Part shown: positions 9,845 to 19,838 of the stretch, piece by piece
How the letters are laid out: each line of letters opens with the position of its first letter
Position numbering within the stretch: the first letter of the stretch is position 1
From: Cylicocyclus nassatus
Taxonomy: Eukaryota > Nematoda > Chromadorea > Rhabditida > Strongylidae
Reading direction: 5' to 3'
DNA length: 64,000 nt
Assembly (NCBI GenBank): GCA_958299035.1
Contig: CATQJL010000001.1
Location: 29,801,521 to 29,865,520, forward strand
Notes under the pieces: generated by a model
Told to the model about the DNA's origin: nothing
Database searches by the model: none
Seen by the model: only the letters and a program-made list of their open reading frames with translations
Translations under genes and position numbers: made by a program

Positions 9845-12800
9845 ATGTCTGCTTTGTTTCTACTGGTAAGTTTCGTAACTTCTTAGAAATTTTTTGAGCG
9901 TTGAAATGAGAAATTTCGCGGTATGTACTGGGTCGTTCCAAAAGTTGTATCCGATTCAATCACATCATGTAAAAACACTTGGATTAAAGTCAGGCAAACG
10001 TTTTAAGGCCTGTCCGACGTAGATTTTCTACCTCTTTTCGACCTGTGATCTGATTATTTTTGTGGTCATTAAAATAATCACCCGAAAATTTGCCCATGGT
10101 TTTCAACCCCTCCGAGATTGGCAGTTTTTGGGTTTTTGTTGTTCTAAACTTTTGGAAGAGTTTTGGTCAAATTAGATGAAAACAAAGTGCAAATTAGCAG
10201 ATATTTTTTAAAGATCGCTAGCTGGTGGAACTAGTTTTTTTGAGGTAGTCGAACTATATGCTTGGATACTTCATACCGCGTAAAGTTTGAGAATAGCAAA
10301 CCAGGTAATATCCGATGCAGCTTTTCCTTCAATTTCTAAAATATGTTTCACTTTCAAATTCACGAATTCTTCGCTTTGAATTATCAAAATCTCTGTTCTA
10401 GATTAAGCTCAGAGCTATACTCGAGATTTCGAAATGCGATTCGAAACATCTGAGGCGCTTCTGGAGCGCTGCAAAACTCATGGTATTCTTTCCTTAGGCG
10501 CAGCAGATTTTCGAGCCATTTTGTAGACGGATTTTTTCTTCGTTGGTTTTCCAAACTTAATGTCGAACTCTTTCAATTCTTTTCATGTAGGAAACTGAAG
10601 CGGTAGCGTTTGGGAGAGCAGGCTTAGAGCTTTGAGATACATTTATGCGTTTTGACAAACACCTTCCAAATTGTTGAGAAAAAATGGAAAGAAAAAATAG
10701 GACAGAACCTACTACACAACCTAACATAAGGTAACGGTTTCTTTGACACGGAATATTACTGCCAAATTATTACACTTCTGAAAAAATGTGCGAAGTTTTC
10801 TTGCGTGCGAAAAATGTGGTAATCATATGATACCAATTCTCAAACAATCGCAAATGACGTTGGGGGTAAACTGAGCTTCTAAAACTTCCAGGGGGAAGTT
10901 TGTGCCGTATAGGTGGGCCCTGCCCTATCTGGCAGCACCAATAGGAGGCGCAACGCACCAATAGGTCATGATAGCACCGACTTTGTTCACAATCTAATTA
11001 TTGCATAAGTTTTATGCGGCCATAATCTCTGCAAATTTTTTTGTTGTTCGTTTTTTTCTGAACAGTAACGCTGAACTTTATCAGGAGAAATTCTTTTCTT
11101 CAATATTGTACAAACGCACGAAAAACACTAAACAAAGTTTTCAAGAGGTAATCTTGAGTTAAGTTTAAGTTAACGTTGCCAAGGTTGTCAGGAGATAAAG
11201 TACCGAGTATTACAAAAAGTGCCTTTGACCCTTGAGAGAGATAAATTCTTGCAGCTAACACTGAAAAATCTTTTCAGGGACTCCTGTGCATGGGTCTGCA
11301 TCAAGTTGCAAGAGCTCGTATGTTCATCCTACATGCTATTGAAATCATCAACTTAGACAAAGCTTTGTTTTGCAGAATACAGCTGCTCCGGAACTGCACT
11401 TGCAGCAGGCGAACGAATGTTGATGGTGGCACTTCATAATATGAGAAGGTTGGTTTCGAGAAATCAAATTTTTACAGCATTATTTCTGGCAAAGTGTGTC
11501 CGTAAAGTATGCATACACTGTTTGATCGTCAATAACTCTTTTCCAAGAAGTCTTTTGCCTTGCTTTAGGTACCACTTTGTAAAGCTGGCTTCAGTTTAGA
11601 TTTCAGTATAGAACGAATCACCCATCTCACTTCATTACTGCAGGATTACGGTGGAAACTTCAAAGAGGGTTTTGAGCCATAAAAGGCCATATTTTGCTTC
11701 AGAAAGGAAACAAAACAGCCTGAAAACTTTTACACTAGGCTATTTAGAGTTGCTGATTTTAACTGTAAAGTTCCAACTTAATATGATGCTTCATTGAAGA
11801 GTCATGCCACGTAAGAGGTAGCGGCCATTCTTTCAATGTTTTTAAAAAGTGCGATTACACCGTTTAGAAAGCTTCGCAATCTTGTAAATAGTTGAGTACT
11901 AGAAACGTCCCCTATTACACAAGTTTTCACATTTTTTTTTGAAAAATTTTGAAACAGCAGCTTTTTCCACATTGACACCATACGTTTCAAGTTTCTACCG
12001 TAATCCTACAGTAATGAGGGTGATTCGTCCTATTGCAAATCTAAGTTGAAGCCAGCTCTTCAAAATGGTACCTAAAGCAAGGCAAAAGACTTCTTGGGAA
12101 AAGAGATATTAACGATGAAACAGTGTATACATACTTTACGGACACCCTGTATAATGGAAGGAGGAAAGTGGTTGAGGTTGAAAGAAATGGGGTTAAGTAA
12201 GATTTTATCTCTACTACAAGCGTTAAAGGCAAAGCTCTATGTCGTTTTGCTTACTAAAGGGAGTGACTTTAACAGTGTGAATAAAGAGAATCTTTATCTT
12301 TTATACGGTCATTAACATGATGACTAGCTTTCACTCTCTTTCTCAGTTGGACCCGCACTCTTTGAAGTTGCAAATGGAACTGTTGTTATAGTCATATTCA
12401 AACTGATGGTGCTTTTTCCAGAAGAGAAGTAGCCCAAGGAATTGTCAATAATGGAATCAGCGGCAAACTACTGCAAGCGAAAAATATGAGAAAAATGGTA
12501 TTTTTCCGCATGTGAGGTCGCATAGTTATATGTCCACTTTTTAGGACTACGATTGTGATCTGGAGACTGATGCTCAAACCGTGGCTGAGTCGTGCACACT
12601 AACACAAACTCCTGAAGCTAAGCGTCCAACATATGGTGAGAATATAGCCGTGATTGAACCCAGCGGTGCTACATATACTAATGGACAACTCTTGGCCAAT
12701 GTGAGTTTTTCTCGAGATAATTTACATACGTTTACATACGTTGAAGCAGTGGTACGCTAAGAAAGATCTTTTCAATGATTGTCAGATAGTGTACAGTCGA

Positions 12801-13970
12801 GATTTTCTGCTTATTATAGTGTACTTGCACAGAAGGTGAAATGCGGTAAAATTTGCTCGTGAGGAAATGGCTCCGACGCCGGCCAATTGCGCGCGCAAAA
12901 TGCCGGCAGTGCTGGCGCAGCTACCTGTTCACGCGCAAAATTTATCGCATTTCATAGACTGCGCAAGCACACTATATTAAGCGGAAAATCTACTCGATTG
13001 TACGGTGATCTGACAGCCAAATGCAACAGATTCATGGCTTATTTTGAATGCATTAATGGCTTAAGATTGCTGTCGCAATGTTCCTATCTGATGAATAAAA
13101 ATTTAGCTTTTTCCCGTATCTCAAATTTGCTCTATAAGGAATAAACGGGCTCTTTATCTAATGATGAATGCAAATGCACAGACAGCCACATGTTTACGAC
13201 TTGAATTTCCCTTTTTTTCTGCAAACTTTCTCGGTCTGTCCAGGTACTTTTCCATTTCACAGTTTGTCAAGACGTTTGGTAGTGTCTCCTATGACGGTAG
13301 TCCAACGTTAAAAACCAGTGATGGAAGCTATTGTAACGTTTATGTAAAATTCAATCTGGAGCTTCCTGAGGGAGTTTTCCCGATTGTGTTGTCAGCTAAA
13401 AGTGAAGGTGAGGAAAGTATCTACCTACCCGAAAGAAAGGATCTCAAAGAGATTCGATAGTTTTGAAATTTTTTTCAAGACAAACAAGTTCTTACACTGT
13501 GAAATTAGACTTCTGCATAAGGTACACACCTAAATGTAGGAGACTATTTTAAGAGTTTTGTACATCTATCATATTTCAGGCAGCCGATCAGTGGTTTACG
13601 GAAATTTTGAGGAATGGCATGAATAAAGAAACACACTTCATTACTTATTTTAGGGACAAGCCACTTTCACCCTTGAGATGGTCACAGGTAATTACGAAAA
13701 ATATAATTAGGCTGCCGTAAAACTAAGCTCAGTAGTATCAGATGGTCTGGGCAAAGTCAAACAAAATTGGCTGTGGTATCAAAAACTGCTTTGGCCTTTT
13801 CTACTTTGTTGTGTGTCGTTACTCGCCAAAGTAAGTTTAACCCTTTTTAGGTCTAAAGGGCTTTATTCTGCTGTTGCAGGGGTAACGTTCTTGACGACCA
13901 TGTTTATACCACAGGAACACCGTGCACTCAATGTGAAAGCGGATGCTACGATGGTGTACTTTGCAACTAA
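9845..13970 (+). CDS. CAP (SCP/TAPS, ASP/VAL-like) secreted protein, gene B
   Basis: Eight exons: 9845-9865, 11278-11317, 11376-11448, 12422-12497, 12545-12700, 13580-13687, 13742-13830, 13880-13970. All introns are GT/AG and phases join, giving 217 residues. Residues 1-20 (MSALFLLGLLCMGLHQVARA) form a signal peptide, so the mature protein starts QYSCSGT and is secreted. One CAP domain follows: the cavity histidine in LHNM, glutamates in YGENI and QWFTEI, CAP1 LRWSQMVW (histidine replaced by arginine), CAP2 FVVCRYSPKGN, and a cysteine-rich tail TPCTQCESGCYDGVLCN. The mature protein has ten cysteines, usual for single-domain nematode ASPs. It differs from gene D by loss of one threonine codon in exon 4 and one residue in the tail. 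Introns 3 and 5 hold MITEs. CAP proteins of parasitic nematodes are often secreted at the host interface; the target here is unknown. Confidence 0.88.
11485..12152. mobile_element. Mariner-like inverted-repeat element in intron 3 of gene B
   Basis: The ends read GTGTCCGTAAAGTATGCATA on the left and the complement TATACATACTTTACGGACAC on the right, with TA at the right end. The inverted similarity continues inward for about 150 bp on each side. It is absent from intron 3 of genes D and E (about 420 nt each), so it inserted after those copies separated. Fragments of the family also lie downstream of genes A and B and near 16030-16150. Confidence 0.7.
12781..13014. mobile_element. Short foldback MITE in intron 5 of gene B
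   Basis: This 234-bp imperfect inverted repeat begins GTCAGATAGTGTACAGTCGA and ends with a matching GATCTGAC. The arms extend about 100 bp to a GC-rich centre. It is missing from the same intron of genes D and E. Confidence 0.65.
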
Positions 13971-14035
13971 GATGCCATTTCAGCTCAAGTTTTGTAACAC
14001 CAAACCGATATTTTTTATGGCTTTGAAGCTTAAAA

Positions 14036-14051
14036 AATAAATGATAATAAA
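14036..14051 (+). terminator. Poly(A) signals of CAP gene B
   Basis: Two AATAAA hexamers, at 14036-14041 and 14046-14051, lie about 65-80 nt after the stop codon at 13968-13970. They are the best cleavage and polyadenylation signal for this gene. Confidence 0.6.
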
Positions 14052-14109
14052 CTTTGCTTGGGCTTCCTCTTGCATTGCAACGATTATTTGGGACTGACTC
14101 GTACAAACG

Positions 14110-14545
14110 ACATGTGAGGTCATTCAAACCGTAGGACTTATCACTACCCCCAGACACCAAAATCAATTCATAATTCTGTGCCACTGGATGGCTATAACCA
14201 GAAGTGCAACATTTTAACACTTGAACATGCTATTATGGAGAATGAAGGAACGGATAGGCGCGCCTCATTTGTTTCGAGCAATATCGTTTTTTGCTCTGCA
14301 TTTTTTTAAAGCTTTTCATGAGCTATAACTCAAATTACACTTAACCTATAATCTAAAAAAAAACTATATTTTACTTCAGAAAAGAACGAAACAACTTGGA
14401 AACACTTGCATTAGACTAGTTAGAGTCGCTGAATATAAATATAAAATTTGCACATAACCAAGTTAGTCCTTTAGTGAAAAGATAAAAGTCTCTGTCGCAA
14501 TCCTGAGTAGAAAAGCAGCGAGCATTAGCTTCAAATCATACCTTC
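14110..14545. repeat. Repeat downstream of gene B shared with the DNA downstream of gene A
   Basis: The stretch matches 335-760 over most of its length, with small gaps, and includes part of the mariner-like family seen at 11485-12152. It marks the 3' end of the tandem CAP duplication unit. Confidence 0.5.
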
Positions 14546-16227
14546 GGTAGTCTAGAGACAGGGCGTCAAAAGTGAAGGTTGTTTGAAAATCTGACGTCAT
14601 AAATAGTGAAGGTTGTTTAAAGAAGATCAGAGAAGAGAATATGACGTAAAACAGATATAAAAAGCAAAAGAAACTGGATGAAAACGCTGCAAAGAGGTCT
14701 GAAATCTTTCATTTGGCGACTTTTCGAAGTGCAAGTTTTCGCTCCAGGACCAGTAATTCGCAACACGGGGTTTGATTATTGATGCGTCCTTTAAATTTTT
14801 ACAGTCTGCCCCAATCCCAACCAGGCCAAAATTGGCATGGCGGGAATCCGCGTCGGTGGGGTTTCGCGGTCACGCCCACGGCCTGCTTCTCTGCCCTCTC
14901 CTTAGTCCTTTTGCTCTCTCCGACGGCGCGCATATGCAGCGCAGACCGCTAGCGCTGCGAGCGCGCAAATTTACGCCGGCGGTTCGGCCTGATCCTATTG
15001 GAGCAGACTGTACCCCCGCATGAAGTTCCTGTTTCCTGGGACGTTGTCTGGATTGTTGCGCTTATTGTTCTGAGCAATAATCGCGCAAGCTGGAAAAAAA
15101 TCGATGCGAAAGCACTGAAACAGAACAAGGTAAAGAAAAACGCAGTTTTTACGATTTTTCCCAAAAAATTTCACCATAATCGAAGAGATAAGGGCTGGGT
15201 GGTTGTCTGCATTATGAACAGAAGCAAAATCTATAGAATGCACGAAAAAACCGCGTGAAAATAGCTGAACTAAGAGAAGAACAAGAGATTTTCGAACACA
15301 AGGTTTTTGCCGGTTTTCTCGATCAAATCAAAAAATGTGGTTTTGGGAGCGTAAAAATAGAGATCAAGAGCTTCAAAATGACATGTAGCTTGCTAAAATT
15401 GTGTTAGAAACAGAGAAAAAATGGGTACCAGAGCCAAATGCCCCGCGCCCCGGGTTTGGGGTAGCGAGGCAGCGGAGACAGATCAGAGCCGACGGGGCAT
15501 TTGGCTCTGGTAGTGGATCTCCGCGGAGTCTCAACGAAACCTTGCAACATTATGTATCATTCTGATCGTCATGACACGACGAGGAGAACTGACAACGTCC
15601 CAAGCTTTGAAAATCACTCATTAACGAGATAGACCAGCGTTTTCGTGCGCGACTCCCTGCGCAAGACTTAAGCGCAGTTCTCGTTTTTATAATATTTAAT
15701 TCCAATAGCTTTCCTGAACTTCTGAAACTCGATTTTATTCAAATGAGAGGATAACTGAGAAATTTCGTCTTGAATACTGGCGAAGATTCCACAGAAACCT
15801 TATTTTTAAGGTAAAAAAGTCTATGAAAACGCAAATTCTCGGTTTCGCTGAAATAAGCTAAAGATATTATTCCCTATATTTGCTTCACTAATATTCGTTC
15901 CGATATAGTCAGGATAATAACATCCAGGGCGAAGCCCCGCATGACTTCTGTTTTTTTTTTCACGTGAAGGTTGTGTCCCCTCATAGCCCTCAAAGTGAAG
16001 GTTACCAGAGTACGTGGCTCTATGTATCGAGGGTATGCTTCAAATTGTGAACACAAGTTGAAGTCAACTTAGCAAAATGGTACTTGAAGGTAGGCAGAAG
16101 GTGTTCCTAATTTCTGTCCGATTTGCAGAATTTCTGATACAAAATGTTATAAGCTTTTTCTCAAAATTGACATTGCTTTCACTCTGGACGTTCCTTCATG
16201 AAGGGAAGGCAAGAGTGGGCCGCGTAG
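14546..16227. other. Gene-free DNA with a small perfect hairpin
   Basis: No exon was recognised. A 19-bp perfect inverted repeat TACCAGAGCCAAATGCCCC lies at 15426-15444 with its complement at 15494-15512, which may be a tiny MITE. A GC-rich patch lies at 14860-15010. A fragment of the mariner-like family recurs at about 16030-16150. Confidence 0.4.
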
Positions 16228-16602
16228 TTTCAAAGGCAGCGCCCAGACAAATGTGGACGTATGAGGATCTTAGTGGAAAATGATTTTGGGGCCCTAACTA
16301 AGGCAGCGCCAAGCGGCAGCGCAAATGACTCACCAAAGGCTGAGATATACGCCCGCAAAATGGATCCCAGGATCGTATTATCGGGCAACTTGCATCGGGT
16401 TTGCATGCTTCCACGCGAAACCGACGTATCGCGCCATGAAACCATGCGAAATACGATTTTGGGGTCCAGTTTGGAGGCGAATATCTCAGATGTCAGAACA
16501 CCATCTGAACTGCCGTTTGGGCAGTGTCTTAGTTAGGGTCCAAAAATTACTGTCCACGTGAGATCCCCATATGTCCAGATTTGCCTGGAGTCTGCCTTTA
16601 AA
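16228..16602. mobile_element. Foldback MITE
   Basis: Imperfect inverted repeats start TTCAAAGGCAGCGCCCAGAC on the left and end with the related GTCCAGATTTGCCTGGAGTC..TTTAAAG on the right. The arms pair for about 100 bp, including GGGCCCTAACTAAG against CTTAGTTAGGGTCC. No coding sequence is present. Confidence 0.6.
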
Positions 16603-17217
16603 GGGTAATTCCCGAATTCTGGCAGAATATTAGCCGAATTCTGGCAGAATACTAGCCAGCCCTCTATTTTTGCAAGTAGTAAAACCAAATTTGAAGCTTT
16701 GGTTATTCTATTCATAAGTGGTAATTAACACGTTACAAAAGCGATCAGTGCATGAGACTGTGTACACACAATTTCAACCAAATCACAATCACAAGTAGGT
16801 GAAGAACCAGTCTATATGAAATGCATTAACAATAATGGCCACCAAAATCGGTGTGCCTTCGAGATGCCGATGCTGATATCATATGAGCTGTGTTCTTAAT
16901 TTTGGATTGCTCCCGCAAAACCTGGTAGCACCAAGCAAAGTCACAGTTCTTCTCCCCTACAGAATTTCCGAAACATTTGCATAAATCTATTCTTAAGTTC
17001 AAGCTCCACCTATGAGCACTCACCATAGTCAAAGTTTCGTCCCCCTTTTTCTACGGCCCTACATTATGCCGTCTCTTTCGTGCTCTTCTATCTTCAATTT
17101 TCCTTACCTTCTCTTCGCTTACGTCCACTCATCGTTCGCTGCAGATTTTTAGCCTCACTTCTACAAGCAAAATTTCGTAAGCTCTCGCGTTGTCAAAGGG
17201 AGTGTGTTTACAAAAGT
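16603..17217. other. Intergenic DNA, nothing recognised
   Basis: No exon, RNA gene or repeat boundary was seen in this stretch. Confidence 0.35.
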
Positions 17218-18097
17218 GTTAGTAACATGCCGTGTTATGCCAAACTAGGTTTGTTGGTGGATCTCTTTATTAGACCTGACGGTTTCGACTGTCTCGTCTT
17301 CGTCTGAACGAAGATCATAGGTTTATCTTAGTCTGGACAATATACCACCAAGAGAATTCTCTCACGTTTTGCCAGTCTAGACCTAGTCAGAGGCTAGCAA
17401 CACGAGACCATGGAGGTTAGGAAACGAGCCGACCTTGAGTCCACCGCATTCCAGTAAGTCCGCACAGCTACTTAGTAACGGATGTCACTGAGTGTCACCC
17501 AGTGAGTCAATACTTTTATGTGAGTCTGTTAGATGACATAAGGGTAGATAATACGGCAGAAGATCACTGCTAATCTATACACATTCATTTTTGACATTCA
17601 TTTTTGGGTTCCTCGCAAAAATCCACGCTCCTTTAAGACATTTTCTTGCGCATATCTCAGTCTCATACGATAATATAGTGCATTTTACGATATAGTCATT
17701 TCCACCGTGCCTCTCAGTTTTGTGTCGCCCCAAAGATGTCATTAATACTCCTCGTCTTAATCCTGCTAGGTGTTCTTTTAGCCTTATACCTAACATTCTA
17801 CCCGTCTCTCCTACGTAGCACTCGTGACAGCTGAGACACTCTAACTGGTATACTACACCTGCCTTTGCACAGTTTCCCAACTTTCGATACGGACAGACAA
17901 TGCATTGCTTAGGACGCATTCGTTATCGTATAGCCTATTCCGAACTAACTGCTTTTTCAAATTATCAATCGGGATGTCAACAAGTATAACGTCATTCTCA
18001 AGTTGAGTTCGGTGTATACGAGACAGTCGTAACCGTCAGATCTAATAAAGAGATCCACCAACAAACCTGGTTTGGCATAACACGGCATGTTACTAAC
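17218..18097 (-). mobile_element. Penelope-like element PLE3, 5'-truncated with inverted terminal pieces
   Basis: The two ends are inverted copies of a roughly 55-bp segment (GTTAGTAACATGCCGTGTTA at the left, the complement at the right). This is the inverted pseudo-LTR arrangement seen in PLE1 and PLE2. A possible duplicated TTTACAA flanks it (17207-17213 and 18100-18106), separated from the ends by 2-4 nt. Only the C-terminal endonuclease part of the ORF remains. Its sequence is quite unlike PLE1 and PLE2, so it is a third, older family. Confidence 0.75.
17575..18000 (-). pseudogene. PLE3 GIY-YIG endonuclease fragment
   Basis: The - strand encodes a linker like that of other PLEs (NLKKQLVRNRLYDNECV), then after a frameshift near 17905 a zinc-knuckle-like CIVCPYRKLGNC, the GIY-YIG core GVVYQLECLSCHECYVGETG, the conserved RLKEHLAG and the terminal ARNPKMNVKNE. 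The reverse transcriptase part is absent. Confidence 0.8.
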
Positions 18098-18295
18098 ATT
18101 TTACAAGATGCCCAGGTTTGAAGATAAGAGAGCATTTAATCTACTTGTGTTTCAAAATTTACAGTGCACCTCGCGTGGGTCCTAATTATCGCCATTGTAA
18201 CGTGGGCTTTCAACCTGCACTGGCCTTTTGTCAAGGAATTAGTATATAAGCGGCCAAAACTTCCGAGGGACATCGATCGATAATAAAGCGTATAT

Positions 18296-18472
18296 CTGCT
18301 GCATGACGAAGGCGGTTGCCCAAATAGGTTGAAGGCTGTTACGCAGCGCGCACACGCTCGGTCAGCGGTCATCCACTGGAGCGTGCGCGCGCCCCGTGGC
18401 TGACAATTGCCCGCGCACCGCGTGCGCAACAACCTTCAACCTATTTGGGCAACCGCCTTCGTCATGCAGCAG
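18296..18472. mobile_element. GC-rich foldback MITE, 177 bp
   Basis: The arms 18296-18340 and 18428-18472 are inverted repeats matching at 44 of 45 positions (start CTGCTGCATGACGAAGGCGG). The centre is also partly self-complementary (GCGCGCACACGCTC against GAGCGTGCGCGCG). The whole element could fold into one long hairpin. No clear target duplication was found. Confidence 0.75.
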
Positions 18473-18836
18473 GTATTAATCGAAATCAAAGATGCAAAAC
18501 CTTTAAATGCTCTTTTCTTGTGTCTCATTATTTATCCTTGTAAGCGCCCAGTGATCTCGAGCCCGTATGAAAACTATTGAGATCAAGTGTCAGAAGGCAC
18601 ATCATAATCAAAATGCTTTGCGTCAGTCTCTGCCTCTTGTCCCAAGGTAATTACCGGTAACTACCGGCTGGCTAACTGGCTGATTTTTGAACATTTTGAA
18701 TACGCAATTTAGATTTCGGAAACGTACGAAGGTCTTATAATGGCATTTTTATAAGTAAATTGCGTATATTCAGAAAAATATTTACAATAAAAAAGCGTTG
18801 CCGTGTTGAAATGACAATTGGCGTCTCGTTTTCTCA

Positions 18837-18877
18837 TATAAGCAGCCGAAAAGCATAGCTAACAAACGGCTTTAGCA
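18837..18877 (+). promoter_or_regulatory. Promoter of the orphan CAP exon 1
   Basis: A TATAAG box lies at 18837-18842, 41 bp before the ATG. The leader AACAAACGGCTTTAGCA nearly matches the leader of gene D (AACAAACAGCTTTAGA). Spacing and leader are those of the CAP promoters. Confidence 0.6.
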
Positions 18878-18898
18878 ATGCTAACTTCGATTCTTCTG
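18878..18898 (+). pseudogene. Orphan CAP exon 1 (signal-peptide start) without its own gene body
   Basis: ATG CTA ACT TCG ATT CTT CTG encodes MLTSILL and is followed by a GTAAGT donor, exactly like exon 1 of genes B, D and E. No exon 2-8 copies were found before the next exon 1 at 23370. Two readings are possible. It may be the relic of a CAP gene whose body was lost, or an alternative first exon splicing to exon 2 of gene D at 24433, which would keep phase and the signal peptide. A mariner-like element starts 11 bp after the donor. Confidence 0.6.
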
Positions 18899-18909
18899 GT
18901 AAGTTTAAT

Positions 18910-19838
18910 TAGGTCGTTCCATAAGTTCGTATTTTTTGCGTTTTTATTTTTGTCGTCGTTTTCTGGTGAAGCGGTAGGTTTACCGCAAAATGTGTGTACC
19001 CTCCGAAAGAGCCAATTCTACTCTACAAGAACTGCGTTTTATTTCCAAAGCAGACCTGATGACCTTTGTTTTGTGACTAAAGCAGAGTTTTCTGTGTAGC
19101 AAAAAATGGCGCTTACGGCATCTCCATCTTCGGCGCTATATACGGAAATTACAAGAGGAGAATTTCTATTCGAAATTATTATGATTGATGAAGAATACTG
19201 TTTACCGGACTATGATGCACGTAGAACAAGAATCCTTGTCAAGGAAGACGCTACAGAGAATGATAGAGCGCACCTTTATGGTACGTGTAGATGTTTTGCG
19301 TTTGGCCGGAATGAGGAAGTTTACTGAGCAAAAATTTTTCTGGATAATCGCTGGTCATCGGTTGCATTCAAACTTTTGCACCACCTAGACAAAGCTGTTC
19401 ATCGCTCAAGGCTTGACAGCAGGACGAGAACATTCTGTTACGAAACGACGCGTAAAATTCAAGCTGCAATAGTCTAAGACAGCAACTTTTGAGACTTTGT
19501 TCAAACATTTCTTAGCATATTGGCTGGACACCATCGTGTCAGCACATCAGCGTTGCTTGCCACTTGCTAGTCCGACTATACATACAGAGAAATATTTGTG
19601 GGATATGGATGAAATGCGAAAAGCACAGGTGCCAAAATGGCCATTTTCTGCCACTCAAAAAAAACTCTGCTTTGAGAAATTATGAACTAAAGATTATCAG
19701 GATCGCTTAAAAAACAACAAGCAGGTTTTGTAGAGAACACTTTGCTGTTTCGATTAACACCAGATAATTTGCCGTAAACCAACTTCACCAGAAAACGACG
19801 ACGGAAATGAAAACGCTACGAACTTATGAAACGACCTA
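18910..19838. mobile_element. Mariner-like foldback element next to the orphan exon
   Basis: The ends TAGGTCGTTCCATAAGTTCG and CGAACTTATGAAACGACCTA are inverted repeats starting and ending in TA. The arms continue to about 80 bp (GTCGTCGTTTTCTGGTGAAG and its complement). Short frames inside have no recognisable transposase motif. A fragment of the right end recurs at 52571-52619. Confidence 0.8.

Noticed and set aside
14772..15258. Two overlapping frames of about 85 codons
   Set aside because: They come from a GC-rich patch with few stops and have no recognisable domain or splice structure.
19106..19685. Frames inside the foldback at 18910-19838 as a transposase
   Set aside because: None of the mariner landmark boxes (HDN, SDYHLF) could be found in any frame.
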